This document shows positions 1 through 9,237 of a stretch of DNA of 64,000 bases, piece by piece (position 1 is the stretch's first letter; every line of letters starts with the position of its first letter). The notes below the pieces were generated by a model. The model was not told the origin of the DNA. It worked only from the letters and a program-made list of their open reading frames with translations, and did no database searches. This DNA is from Bacillota bacterium (lineage in GTDB: Bacteria; Bacillota; Bacilli; Paenibacillales; Paenibacillaceae). A program made the translations under genes and the position numbers. Where the stretch lies: NCBI GenBank assembly GCA_023433615.1, contig JAEZCJ010000149.1, forward strand, positions 1-64,000, given 5' to 3'.

Positions 1-1
1 A

Positions 2-2062
2 TACAAGCATAGCGAATTCCAAGGCATGATGAGGGATGAGAAGCCAAGCGTCCCCGAGTTGCTCAATACGTCCAAATTCATCGATACGATTCTGCTGACG
101 AACGAGGAAGTCGCTTCGGTCTACATCATCAGGAATGGCAAAGTCGTCATGGAGAAGACAGGAAGGGGAGTGGTGGAGAAGGAGTCTACGATCATCGAGC
201 TGGCTGAATCCATCCCCAACCTGACTCCTGTGGTGCGAACCGTATCTTATATCACGGGGGAATCCGGCACCGTGATCTCCGTCCTCTTCCAAGATCTCGG
301 GATAGGAGCGGTTCTGGTTACGCTCGATTCGGAGCAGGTGAAGCAGACGGTGTTCAATCGCGATGACAGGGACACCTCCGCTGTGGCTATCTTCGATTCC
401 AACGGTCAGATTCTGTTAAGCAGCAACGAAGCGCCCGACGATATCGAGCGCTATCATTCGGCATACGAACGACTCACTCTCCATGGGCAGCTGTCCGGCA
501 GCGGTTCTCAGCATGTGAAGGGCGAGAAGGGACTGATCGCCAACTATATCGTCTATGACAATCCGAATTGGACCGTACTCTCGCTCATGCGGGACAACGA
601 TATTATTCGAGAGCAATCGAAGGCGATGAATACGATCGTTACGGTCATATCCATTATTCTTGTGATGCTGGTGTTCATCTCGATCGTCGTCTCGAAGCGT
701 TATTATTTGCCGATGACCACCATCTTCAGCCAGATTGTTCGCTCCGCCAGGAAGGCCGATATTCCTGATTCAAGGGAAGCGCTGAACCTGAAGGTCATCA
801 TGAACGCGACCAAGTCGCTATTCGAACGGATGAACGTGTACGAGTCGCAGGAGGAGAAGAATATATTCGCGATGCAATCGCGGTATATCCACTCGCTATT
901 GCAGCAGAGCCATGAGCTGAATGAACCGGAGATCCGTGCGCAGCTTCGGGATTTAAGAGCGGTGAGCAACACGTACGATGCTTATCTGATTCTCGTCATT
1001 CGACTTAACGAATACGCCCGCTTCAGCGAGCGCAATACGAAGACGGCGGCTTCCTTGAAGCTGAATTCGTTAGCGAACTTGACGCTTGAAATGCTGGGGA
1101 GCGACACGAATAGCACCTATGTCGTCGTGGACGAGGAGCATCTTGTGTTCTTGCTGCAAGTGGACCCGCGGCATGCCGGGACTCTCGCGCCTAACCGGTT
1201 AGAGCCTGTTCTGCAGCAGCTGAGAGAAACTTCGAAGAGTATATGGGATATCGGATTTACGGCCGGAGCTAGTCGTGTTGAACAACAGTATACGAACTTC
1301 GCAAGCTGCTATCAACAGGCGTACGAAGCGACCAATTATCGGCTGTATGATGGCCAAGTTCCCGTTCTCTACACTTCATCCGCAATCATTGAATCGGAGA
1401 ACATAAGCGAGACGATCCGCAAGGTAGAGAAGCAATTAATCAAGGATGTCAAGCAGCTGGCGAAAGCCGAATTCGACGAACACGTGAAGGAATATATGGA
1501 GCTCATGCGTACGCTCCCTTATCGGACGACCGTGAAGCTGAATGCGCAGTTGATTCATTCGCTATACCTCATTCTCGAGGACGTGATCTTCGCGCAATCC
1601 GCTAAGCCCGACTACGACTACCAGACGATCTATAATCGTGTTCTGTCGGTAGAATCATTCGCCGAGCTCGCGAAGACGTATGAGGAAGCGTATGAATGGA
1701 TCAGCCGAGAGATTATCGAGGTCCAAACTTCAGGCACCTCGGACATTGTACGGAAAATCGTGGAGCTGACGGCCCAGAACTACACGGATTCCATGATTTC
1801 CGCGAACGGAATGGCGGATGAGCTTCAGATTACGCCGCAGTACTTCAGCAAGCTCGTGAAAGAGTCGCTCGGCATGAGTTTCCCGGATTATGTCAATAAT
1901 CTGCGGTTAACCAAAGCGCGGGAGATGCTTATCTCTCATCCCGAGATGGGCGTCAAGCAAATCTACGAGAGCATCGGCTACAACAATGCGGCGTATTTCA
2001 CCGCATTGTTCAAGAAGACGTACGGCGTGACTCCGACCCAATATCGGAAAACGGTCGGGTAG
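2..2062 (+). CDS. AraC-family transcriptional regulator with membrane sensor region (5' end outside window)
   Basis: The reading frame is open to the left window edge, so the start is missing; the first Met inside is at position 26. About 190 residues look like an extracellular sensor (cache-like) region. One clear membrane helix follows near residues 200-225 (IVTVISIILVMLVFISIV), then a long cytoplasmic linker. The last ~100 residues are a double helix-turn-helix AraC DNA-binding domain (ANGMADELQITPQYFSKLVK, then IYESIGYNNAAYFTALFKK ending TPTQYRK). This matches the YesN-like regulators common in Paenibacillaceae that sense extracellular carbohydrate signals. The gene lies directly upstream of, and in the same direction as, a secreted polysaccharide lyase, so it probably controls that gene; this is inferred from position only. 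Confidence 0.9.
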   Translation, partial: YKHSEFQGMMRDEKPSVPELLNTSKFIDTILLTNEEVASVYIIRNGKVVMEKTGRGVVEKESTIIELAESIPNLTPVVRTVSYITGESGTVISVLFQDLGIGAVLVTLDSEQVKQTVFNRDDRDTSAVAIFDSNGQILLSSNEAPDDIERYHSAYERLTLHGQLSGSGSQHVKGEKGLIANYIVYDNPNWTVLSLMRDNDIIREQSKAMNTIVTVISIILVMLVFISIVVSKRYYLPMTTIFSQIVRSARKADIPDSREALNLKVIMNATKSLFERMNVYESQEEKNIFAMQSRYIHSLLQQSHELNEPEIRAQLRDLRAVSNTYDAYLILVIRLNEYARFSERNTKTAASLKLNSLANLTLEMLGSDTNSTYVVVDEEHLVFLLQVDPRHAGTLAPNRLEPVLQQLRETSKSIWDIGFTAGASRVEQQYTNFASCYQQAYEATNYRLYDGQVPVLYTSSAIIESENISETIRKVEKQLIKDVKQLAKAEFDEHVKEYMELMRTLPYRTTVKLNAQLIHSLYLILEDVIFAQSAKPDYDYQTIYNRVLSVESFAELAKTYEEAYEWISREIIEVQTSGTSDIVRKIVELTAQNYTDSMISANGMADELQITPQYFSKLVKESLGMSFPDYVNNLRLTKAREMLISHPEMGVKQIYESIGYNNAAYFTALFKKTYGVTPTQYRKTVG

Positions 2063-2118
2063 CATCGGCCAACCTCGTAAGAAGGGAGGTGAGGGAGAGA
2101 ATAGACAACTCGGCAATG

Positions 2119-2133
2119 TTGTAAGCGTTTTCA
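2119..2133 (+). promoter_or_regulatory. Catabolite-responsive element (cre) upstream of the polysaccharide lyase
   Basis: The 15-mer TTGTAAGCGTTTTCA fits every fixed position of the CcpA cre consensus WTGNAANCGNWNNCW. It ends 17 bases before the ribosome binding site of the lyase gene. CcpA binding here would block transcription when a preferred sugar is present, which suits a secreted polymer-degrading enzyme. Confidence 0.75.
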
Positions 2134-2166
2134 TCAATTGGGAAGTAAATAAGGAGGATGATCATT

Positions 2167-5100
2167 GTGAGAAAACCGTTCTTAATCATGCTGTGCATCA
2201 TGATGCTGTGCACGATGTCTGCTGGTGTAATCGTCGTAAATCCGACGCCGGCGGCAGCCGCGGATGAATACGACACGCTCCGGGAGAGATGGAAGGAGAT
2301 GTTAACCGGAAGCTCGACCTATAGCCCGACGGCCCCTTATATTGATGATCGCATTACGGAGATTACGACGAAGGCACAGGGCATATGGGATACGATGATT
2401 AAGACGACGGGCCGAACGCAGCTGTGGTCGAATTATGCGATCGGTACACCTGGTACTACACCCGATGGCGCTAAGCCGAAGTCGGATAAACTAACGTTCA
2501 CTTATACGAATCTTAAATATATGGCCTTGGCCTATTCTACGCGAGGCTCGAGCTTGGAAGGGAATACAGCGTTAAGAGACGACATTATTAGCGGCCTGGA
2601 TTGGCTCTACACGAATAAATTCTATCCAGGGGCCTACTATGATGACTGGTGGAATCTGCAAATCGGGACGCCGCAGCAGCTCAATGCCATAACCGTGCTC
2701 ATGTATGACGATCTGAGTCCGACACAGATCGCCAATTACATGTCTGCCGTTGATTGGGTCAATCCAACCGTAGGCGGGAGAGGAGCGAATCGGGCCTGGG
2801 ATTCGATTATCATCGCGCTGAGCGGCGTAATTAGCAAGGATAGCGCGAAGATTGCCGCCGGTACGGCCGGGTTAAGTGACATATTCAATTATGTAAACGT
2901 CGGAGACGGATTCTACGTGGATGGCTCCTTCGTACAGCATAATTTCTACGCCTATACGGGCGGATATGGCGCATCTCTTCTTGATTCCATAAGCAGTCTC
3001 ATGTACCTCGTAGGCGGGTCTTCGTTCGATATTACGGATCCGGACAAATCGAATGTCTATCGATGGGTCTATGATTCCTATGAACCGCTGATCTATAAAG
3101 GCGCCATGATGGATATGGTCAGAGGCAGAGAGATCTCGAGACACTACGAGCAGGATCATGTCTCCGCGGAGAACGTGATTCGCGCGATCCTGCTGCTGTC
3201 CGAGGTCGCTACGCCGACAGATGGATCAGCATACAAGCGAATGGTGAAGTATTGGTTGCAGGAAGACACGTACAATAATTTATTGGAGACTTCTTCGATC
3301 AACGTGATCGAGAAAGCGACGGCTTTGCTGAATAATACGGCTATTCCGCCAAGAGATGAACTGTTAGCTTACAAGCAGTACACTGGTATGGATCGTGCGG
3401 TGCAGCTAAGACCTGGCTACGGGTTCGGCATAAGTATGCACTCCAACAGAATCGCCAACTATGAATCCATTAATAGCGAGAACGGCAGAGGATGGCATAC
3501 CGGAGATGGCATGACTTATCTGTATAACAACGATCTGTCGCAGTATAGCGATAATTACTGGCCTACGGTTGACTCCTACAGACTTCCTGGAACGACAGTA
3601 CTTGCGGGGTCCATACTTGCGGCTCATAAGCATTCGGATAAGAACTGGGTTGGAGGGACGGACATGTCCGGGTTATACGGGGTGACGGGAATGGAGCTGC
3701 ATCCGTATGGTCAGACCCTGACTGCCAAGAAGTCCTGGTTCATGTTCGACGACGAGATCGTGGCTCTGGGCTCGGGAATTACGAGCACCGATAACATTGC
3801 CGTAGAGACGATCGCCGAGAATCGGAAACTGAACAGCAGCGGCGACAATGCGCTGACCGTGAACGGCACGGCCAAGCCGACGACGCTCGGCTGGACGGAG
3901 AATATGACAGGGGTCAACTCCATCCATCTGGCTGGCAACGTAGCGGGCGCCGATATCGGCTATTACTTCCCGGGAACTGCGAATGTTACGGGACTGCGTG
4001 AAGCGAGAACAGGGAACTGGGATCAGATTGGGGTGGGGCCGAATACGAACCATACGCGCAATTACTTGAGCTTGGGCTTGAACCATGGCGTCAATCCGAC
4101 GAATGCATCGTATGCCTACGTAACGCTGCCGAATAAGACGAGTTCGCAAGTAAGCGCGTATGCGAGCAATCCGAATATTACGATCCTAGAGAATTCGGCT
4201 GATGCGCAAGCCGTGAAGGAGAACGGCCTGAACATGGTCGGAATCAACTTCTGGAACGATGCCGTCAAGACGGTCGGCCTCGTGACATCGAATCGTAAGT
4301 CTTCCGTCATGACGAAGGAAACGGCCAATGACTTCGAGGTGTCCGTGTCGGATCCGACGCAAGTGGGCAGAGATACGATCAACATCGAGATCAACAAGAG
4401 CGCGACGAGTCTGATCTCCGCGGATCCCGGCGTCGTCGTCACGCAGCTGTCGCCGACGATCAAGCTGTCGGTCAGCGTCGTGGGCGCAATGGGCAAATCC
4501 TTCAAAGCCAAATTCGCGACGACGGGAGCAGTCGTCCCGCTGCCGGCGCCTACGATCGCTAATCCATTCATTATCGAAGCAGAGAATCTCGACGTAGTTG
4601 CCACCTCTGATAGCCGTACGATTAATAACGTTACGATTGCCAGCGGCGGCAAAGATAGCTTGTTCAACGGCAACCAGATCAATGATTATATCGACTACAA
4701 GGTGAATGTGCCTAAGGCGGGCACGTATAAAATGACATTCCGACTATACAGACAGTACACCCACGCGCTCTATCAACTCAAAATCGGAGATGTGGATCAC
4801 GGCGCTCCATTCGATACGTACTCGACGGCAGCCAACTACTATGACTTGGATATGGGCGTGCATACGTTCTCCAGTCCCGGTGATCGCGTATTCAGGCTGA
4901 CGATGGTGGGGACCGTGGTCAGCAAGATCAGAATCGATTACATCAAGCTAGAGCCGGCTGAAGTATTCGTCAAGGGCGTCAACTTCGGCGGCAGCGCCGT
5001 TACGATCGAGGGAAATAGCTGGGTGTCGCAGAGCGCTGCTCTCACCTCCGGCATGACGATCACGTCTAACAATCAGGCCACCAACACGGTCGCGCCGAGC

Positions 5101-5418
5101 CCGGCCGTCGACACGGATACGGCGGCGATGCTGAACTCCCATATGTGGAAGGGCGCCAATATCACGGTTGCCCAGACGCTTGCCAACGGTACCTATTCGG
5201 TCTATCTGTGGGTCATGGAGGACTACCAGAACAACTACCGCAGCTTCGACGTGAAGCTTGAGGGAACCGTGAAGGGGACAGTGGCTCCGGCGACGGTGGG
5301 CGGCTGGGTCAAGTACGGACCTTATACCGCCACGGTCAGCGACGGAGCGCTCACGATGGATCTCGTCAAGGTGACGCGCGAGCCGATCTTGATGGGGATG
5401 GCGATCTATCAGGAGTAA
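2167..5418 (+). CDS. Secreted polysaccharide lyase family 8 protein with C-terminal carbohydrate-binding modules
   Basis: Likely cleaves an acidic polysaccharide (hyaluronan, chondroitin or xanthan type) outside the cell by beta-elimination. The GTG at 2167 is preferred: the strong AAGGAGG at 2151-2157 touches the ATG at 2158 but sits 9 bases before this GTG. A signal peptide ends near PTPAAAA. The PL8 catalytic region shows WWNLQIGTPQQLNA (catalytic Asn ~173), DGSFVQHNFYAYTGGYG (His ~258, Tyr ~267), RGREISRH (Arg ~319), and ENGRGWHTGDGMTYLYN with YWPTVDSYRLPGTT, all family hallmarks. Residues ~800-920 resemble a CBM6/35 module (DYIDYKVNVPKAGTYKMTFR) and the last ~150 look malectin-like. About 1083 residues is longer than a minimal PL8 because of these modules. 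The exact substrate cannot be read from sequence. Preceded by a cre site. Confidence 0.9.
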   Translation: MRKPFLIMLCIMMLCTMSAGVIVVNPTPAAAADEYDTLRERWKEMLTGSSTYSPTAPYIDDRITEITTKAQGIWDTMIKTTGRTQLWSNYAIGTPGTTPDGAKPKSDKLTFTYTNLKYMALAYSTRGSSLEGNTALRDDIISGLDWLYTNKFYPGAYYDDWWNLQIGTPQQLNAITVLMYDDLSPTQIANYMSAVDWVNPTVGGRGANRAWDSIIIALSGVISKDSAKIAAGTAGLSDIFNYVNVGDGFYVDGSFVQHNFYAYTGGYGASLLDSISSLMYLVGGSSFDITDPDKSNVYRWVYDSYEPLIYKGAMMDMVRGREISRHYEQDHVSAENVIRAILLLSEVATPTDGSAYKRMVKYWLQEDTYNNLLETSSINVIEKATALLNNTAIPPRDELLAYKQYTGMDRAVQLRPGYGFGISMHSNRIANYESINSENGRGWHTGDGMTYLYNNDLSQYSDNYWPTVDSYRLPGTTVLAGSILAAHKHSDKNWVGGTDMSGLYGVTGMELHPYGQTLTAKKSWFMFDDEIVALGSGITSTDNIAVETIAENRKLNSSGDNALTVNGTAKPTTLGWTENMTGVNSIHLAGNVAGADIGYYFPGTANVTGLREARTGNWDQIGVGPNTNHTRNYLSLGLNHGVNPTNASYAYVTLPNKTSSQVSAYASNPNITILENSADAQAVKENGLNMVGINFWNDAVKTVGLVTSNRKSSVMTKETANDFEVSVSDPTQVGRDTINIEINKSATSLISADPGVVVTQLSPTIKLSVSVVGAMGKSFKAKFATTGAVVPLPAPTIANPFIIEAENLDVVATSDSRTINNVTIASGGKDSLFNGNQINDYIDYKVNVPKAGTYKMTFRLYRQYTHALYQLKIGDVDHGAPFDTYSTAANYYDLDMGVHTFSSPGDRVFRLTMVGTVVSKIRIDYIKLEPAEVFVKGVNFGGSAVTIEGNSWVSQSAALTSGMTITSNNQATNTVAPSPAVDTDTAAMLNSHMWKGANITVAQTLANGTYSVYLWVMEDYQNNYRSFDVKLEGTVKGTVAPATVGGWVKYGPYTATVSDGALTMDLVKVTREPILMGMAIYQE

Positions 5419-5445
5419 GGCGGCATTACGATCATAAGCAGGCGG

Positions 5446-5486
5446 CCCGTTAGAAGGACACTTTGAACAAGGTGCCCTCTAGCGGG
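5446..5486 (+). terminator. Intercistronic stem-loop after the lyase gene
   Basis: CCCGTTAGAAGG and its imperfect complement ending CCCTCTAGCGGG form a long GC-rich hairpin with a short loop. No T-run follows, so it may act as an mRNA 3' stabiliser or processing site rather than a strong terminator. Confidence 0.35.
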
Positions 5487-5600
5487 TCAATCATGACGGA
5501 GAATAAAGAGTGCAATTGGTTGCGGAATCAGGGGTTTGCCAGGAATTGGAAGTAGATCGAAGGATAAGCGTGTCGAACAATGAATAGGGGGCATTAGCGA

Positions 5601-6521
5601 ATGGCTATGTATCCATCGATAAGCGAGACGAAGAGAGTGAAGAAGCTGGAGCATCCTGGCCGCAAGGTACGTATCGTGCTGGACACGGATACGTTCAATG
5701 AGATTGACGACCAATTCGCGGTTGTCTATGCGCTGGCATCGCCTGAGCACATGCAGGTCGAAGCTCTGTATGCAGCCCCGTTCTATAATGAGCTGTCGAG
5801 TGGTCCGGATGACGGAATGGAGAAGAGCTACATTGAACTCCAACGCATTATCGGGATCATAGGCCGCAACGATATACCGATCTATAGAGGTTCAACGTCC
5901 TATTTGCCGGCTCCAGATCGTTATGCAGAGAGTGAAGCGGCGCGTAACCTGGTCGAACGGGCGATGTCGTCTACGGAGGATGATCCGCTCTATGTTCTGG
6001 CGATCGGGGCGATTACGAATGTCGCCTCCGCCATCCTGATGGAGCCCGGCATCATCGACAAGATCGTTGTCGTATGGCTTGGAGGGCATGCGCTATACTG
6101 GCCGGATTCGCATGAATTCAACCTGCGGCAGGACGTGCCGGCCGCAAGAGTGATACTGGATAGCGGAGTCCCGCTGGTAATGGTGCCCTGCATGGGGGTG
6201 GCATCCAATCTGAAGACATCGTTATCCGAGATTAGAGACTATGTGCTAGGCGAAGGAGCGATCGGCCAGTATCTGTACGAGACCTATAAGGCTAGCGCCG
6301 AGGATCATTACGCCTACACGCGCGTCATCTGGGACATTGCCGTGGTGGCGTGGCTGATTCATGCCGATTGGTGCCCTAGCATCCTGGTCCCAAGTCCGTG
6401 GTTGTCGGACGACGGTCGGTGGATATCGGATTCAACGCGCCATATGATCCGCTATGTAAGAGATATTGACCGGGATGCCGTGTTCCGGGATCTATTCCGT
6501 AAGTTACGCCGTCTTGGTTAG
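5601..6521 (+). CDS. Inosine-uridine preferring nucleoside hydrolase family protein
   Basis: Predicted to cleave the N-glycosidic bond of ribonucleosides, giving base plus ribose. The N-terminal Ca2+/ribose-binding motif appears as LDTDTFNEIDDQFAVVYAL (canonical DTDxxxDD pattern, slightly diverged). Further family motifs are AIGAITNVASAIL and HEFNLRQDVPAARVIL, the latter supplying conserved Asn and Asp near the active site. Length 306 is normal. The ATG lies about 9 bases after AGGGGGCA. The next gene, 23 bases downstream, is a ribokinase, so together they could salvage ribose from nucleosides; a specialised non-nucleoside substrate is possible given the diverged N-terminal motif. Confidence 0.85.
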   Translation: MAMYPSISETKRVKKLEHPGRKVRIVLDTDTFNEIDDQFAVVYALASPEHMQVEALYAAPFYNELSSGPDDGMEKSYIELQRIIGIIGRNDIPIYRGSTSYLPAPDRYAESEAARNLVERAMSSTEDDPLYVLAIGAITNVASAILMEPGIIDKIVVVWLGGHALYWPDSHEFNLRQDVPAARVILDSGVPLVMVPCMGVASNLKTSLSEIRDYVLGEGAIGQYLYETYKASAEDHYAYTRVIWDIAVVAWLIHADWCPSILVPSPWLSDDGRWISDSTRHMIRYVRDIDRDAVFRDLFRKLRRLG

Positions 6522-6544
6522 CGCCATTAAGAGGAGATGTGCTC

Positions 6545-7438
6545 ATGCCCGTGAAAATCGCAGTCGTAGGTAGCCTGAATATGGATTATACGCTCCAGGT
6601 CGAGCGACTGCCCCATGAGGGGGAGACCGTTAAGGCATTAAGGATGGCCGTGTCGGCTGGAGGCAAAGGCGCCAATCAAGCGGTAGCTGCACGCCGGCTT
6701 GGCGCTCGTGTTGCGATGATCGGCGCCGTTGGCGACGATGACGCAGGTCGGGAATTGCACAAGAGGTTGATGATGGACGGTGTCGACGTTACCGGCGTTC
6801 AGACGCTCGGCGACAGGACGGGGATGGCGCAGATAACCATAGACGCCACAGGCGAGAATACGATAATTGTACTGCCGGGTGCGAATGCGGAGGTTACGGC
6901 TGCGACGATCGATCAGCACGCCAATCTACTGGAAGATGCGGATTATGTGCTTATCCAGCTGGAGATTCCGATGGAGGCTGTGCTTCACGCTGCGAGAGAG
7001 TCCAATCGACTAGGCAGACGAGTCATCTTGAATCCTGCGCCGGCGCAAGATCTGCCCCAGGAGATCTATCGCTATATCGACATTTTTACACCGAATGAGA
7101 CGGAACTGAAGCGGCTGAGCGGCTGCTCGAATACGATTGAGGGAGCACGATGGCTTCTGAAGCAAGGGGTCAAGCGCGTAGTCGTTACTTTGGGCGCCAG
7201 AGGCTGTTATTATATGGATGAGATACGCAGTATGGAGGTTCCCTCGATCGAGGTGCAGGCTGTCGACGCGACAGGCGCCGGAGATGCCTTCAACGGAGCG
7301 CTTGCAGTGAAGCTAGCCGAAGGTTGTTCGTTCGAGGATGCGCTGCGGTTCGCTAATCTGGTAGGGGCGACGGTAGCCGCCAGATTCGGTTCCCAAGATG
7401 TGATGCCAAGACGTGAAGAGATCAAGCGAGGGGAATAG
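6545..7438 (+). CDS. rbsK: Ribokinase (PfkB family)
   Basis: Phosphorylates ribose at O5 with ATP. Both PfkB signatures are present: SAGGKGANQAVAARRLGA near the N terminus and DATGAGDAFNGALAV with the catalytic Asp near residue 250; VVTLGARGCYY forms part of the nucleotide site. I prefer the ATG at 6545 because AGAGGAG ends at 6536, 8 bases away, whereas the GTG at 6539 is only 2 bases away. About 297 residues is typical. It follows the nucleoside hydrolase in the same direction with a short gap, consistent with one transcript that handles ribose released from nucleosides. Another PfkB sugar kinase specificity cannot be excluded. Confidence 0.88.
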   Translation: MPVKIAVVGSLNMDYTLQVERLPHEGETVKALRMAVSAGGKGANQAVAARRLGARVAMIGAVGDDDAGRELHKRLMMDGVDVTGVQTLGDRTGMAQITIDATGENTIIVLPGANAEVTAATIDQHANLLEDADYVLIQLEIPMEAVLHAARESNRLGRRVILNPAPAQDLPQEIYRYIDIFTPNETELKRLSGCSNTIEGARWLLKQGVKRVVVTLGARGCYYMDEIRSMEVPSIEVQAVDATGAGDAFNGALAVKLAEGCSFEDALRFANLVGATVAARFGSQDVMPRREEIKRGE

Positions 7439-7454
7439 AAAGGCGGAGTAAGGG

Positions 7455-8879
7455 ATGAGTCTGGGTAGAGGGACAAGCGTCACGATGCGCGTGGAGATGG
7501 ATAAGCAGACGGTCACGTTCGGAGAGCTCGTATCGGTCATCGGCAACAACGGAGGGGACATCGTGGCGATCGACGTCATCGCGCCGGGCAAGCGGCTAGA
7601 GACTCGGGACTTGACGGTAAGCGTGGCAGAGCAACTCGATGTGCAGCGGCTATCCGACGCGGTGAAGGCGATTGCTGGCATTAGGCTCGTCAATGTGTCG
7701 GATCGTACGTTCCTGCTCCATCTCGGAGGCAAGATCCAGATCCATTCCAAGGTGCCGATCAAGAACCGCGACGACTTGTCCCGCGTGTATACGCCGGGCG
7801 TCGCCAACGTGTGCATGGCGATCCGGGACGATGCGTCCAAGGCTTTCTCGCTGACGATACGCCGCAACACGGTCGCCGTCGTGTCCGACGGAACCGCCGT
7901 GCTCGGACTCGGCGACATAGGTCCGCTCGCCGCCATGCCGGTCATGGAAGGCAAGGCGATGCTGTTCAAGGAACTGGCGGGCGTCGACGCGTTCCCGATC
8001 TGTCTGGATACGAAAGATCCGGAAGCGATCATCTCCATCGTCATGGCGCTCGCTCCGACGTTCGGCGGAATCAATCTGGAAGATATATCTTCCCCGCGCT
8101 GCTTCGAGATCGAAGATCGGTTGAAGCAACAGCTCGATATTCCGGTGTTCCACGACGATCAGCACGGCACGGCCGTCGTCCTGCTCGCGGGACTGATTAA
8201 TGCGCTGAAGATCGTGGGCAAGCCGATCGACCGGATTAAGGTCGTCGTGTGCGGCATCGGAGCGGCGGGGATCGCTAGTTCGCGCATGCTGCTCAATGCC
8301 GGCGTCACGAACTTGATCGGCGTCGACAAGGCTGGAGCCATCCATCGGGGCGTACACTATGACAATGCCGTATGGAACACCTACGCGAAGCTCACGAATC
8401 CGAACAACGAGACGGGACCGCTATCCGCCATCATCGAAGGCGCGGACGTATTCATCGGCCTGTCCCGTCCGAAAGTGCTGACGGCCGCGGACGTGAAGCG
8501 GATGAACGTCGACCCGATCGTATTCGCGATGGCGAACCCGGAGCCGGAGATCTCGCCGGACGAAGCAATGCCGATCGTGCGCGTCTTCGCGACGGGGCGC
8601 TCCGATTACCCGAACCAGCTGAACAACGTGCTCGCGTTCCCGGGGATCTTCCGAGGGGCGCTCGATGCCCGGGCGCGCACGATCAACGAAGAGATGAAGC
8701 TGGCGGCAGCCAGGGCGATCGCGTCGATCGTCACCGAGCAGGAGCTTAACGAGTACTACATCATCCCGAGCGTGTTCAACGACAAGGTCGTGCCTGCCGT
8801 GCGCCGCGCCGTCGTGGAGGAAGCGATCCGCACGGGCGTATCGCGCAAGGTGCCGAGCGACTTCCGGATACGGGACTGA
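7455..8879 (+). CDS. NAD(P)-dependent malic enzyme with N-terminal ACT-like domain
   Basis: Oxidatively decarboxylates malate to pyruvate. Residues ~16-85 form an ACT-like regulatory domain (VSVIGNNGGDIVAIDVIAPG), as in many firmicute malic enzymes. The catalytic core shows KVPIKNRDDLSRVYTPGVA (catalytic Tyr), GKAMLFKELAGVDAFPI (Lys), FHDDQHGTAVVLLAGL (metal-binding Asp) and a dinucleotide fold GIGAAGIASSRMLL. Length 474 is normal for the ACT-containing form. It begins 16 bases after ribokinase and is noticeably GC-rich and well codon-biased, suggesting good expression. It is probably co-transcribed with the ribose genes, although its metabolic link to them is unclear. Confidence 0.92.
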   Translation: MSLGRGTSVTMRVEMDKQTVTFGELVSVIGNNGGDIVAIDVIAPGKRLETRDLTVSVAEQLDVQRLSDAVKAIAGIRLVNVSDRTFLLHLGGKIQIHSKVPIKNRDDLSRVYTPGVANVCMAIRDDASKAFSLTIRRNTVAVVSDGTAVLGLGDIGPLAAMPVMEGKAMLFKELAGVDAFPICLDTKDPEAIISIVMALAPTFGGINLEDISSPRCFEIEDRLKQQLDIPVFHDDQHGTAVVLLAGLINALKIVGKPIDRIKVVVCGIGAAGIASSRMLLNAGVTNLIGVDKAGAIHRGVHYDNAVWNTYAKLTNPNNETGPLSAIIEGADVFIGLSRPKVLTAADVKRMNVDPIVFAMANPEPEISPDEAMPIVRVFATGRSDYPNQLNNVLAFPGIFRGALDARARTINEEMKLAAARAIASIVTEQELNEYYIIPSVFNDKVVPAVRRAVVEEAIRTGVSRKVPSDFRIRD

Positions 8880-9179
8880 ATGCGCAATCGTTCTTGAACT
8901 TGTCATTATTAATGATAGGTCTGGTTGTTGAATAATCAATACCTAGATCACAAGCCAAACGGTAACGAGGGAATGCAGCGCGATGAAGCGATTCGAGGTT
9001 CATCATTGGCTGCCAGATATAACGGTTACGGAACGTGCCCAATAATCGATTTAGATCCAGACCTTGTTTGGTACTGATTCTGACTATGATTATTACGATC
9101 GGTCCTGAAAAAAATCCAAAATACCGCGTAAACTGCGCTTTTCAGTTCAAGAAGTCACAACCTGCAATGGTTTCAAACA
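8880..9179. other. Intergenic stretch with a possible decayed minus-strand ORF
   Basis: No intact gene seen. On the minus strand, from about 9042 down to 8885, a readable stretch (TFRNRYIWQPMMNLESLHRA and following residues) looks protein-like, then runs into the malic enzyme 3' end in a different composition. I do not recognise the family. It is most likely a gene remnant or chance. Confidence 0.3.
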
Positions 9180-9228
9180 TAACGCTCGCCTACTTAAACG
9201 ACTTCTTGTCGGGTGGAGGCGAGCGTTA
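9180..9228 (-). terminator. Hairpin downstream of the XRE-cupin gene
   Basis: TAACGCTCGCC at 9180-9190 pairs perfectly with GGCGAGCGTTA at 9218-9228. It lies 10 bases beyond the stop codon of the minus-strand regulator. The U-tract is weak. Confidence 0.5.
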
Positions 9229-9237
9229 ATAGGCTTT

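Noticed and set aside
3673..4682. Long minus-strand open frames (158 and 188 codons) inside the lyase gene
   Set aside because: They lie wholly antisense to a well-supported gene, have no ribosome sites and show composition expected from the complement of biased codons.
5446..5486. CRISPR-like or repeat interpretation of the hairpin after the lyase
   Set aside because: Single imperfect stem-loop only; no repeated units or spacers here or elsewhere in the window.
7313..8939. Long minus-strand open frames (253, 235 and 172 codons) opposite the malic enzyme
   Set aside because: Shadow frames of a GC-rich, codon-biased gene; no recognisable protein sequence.
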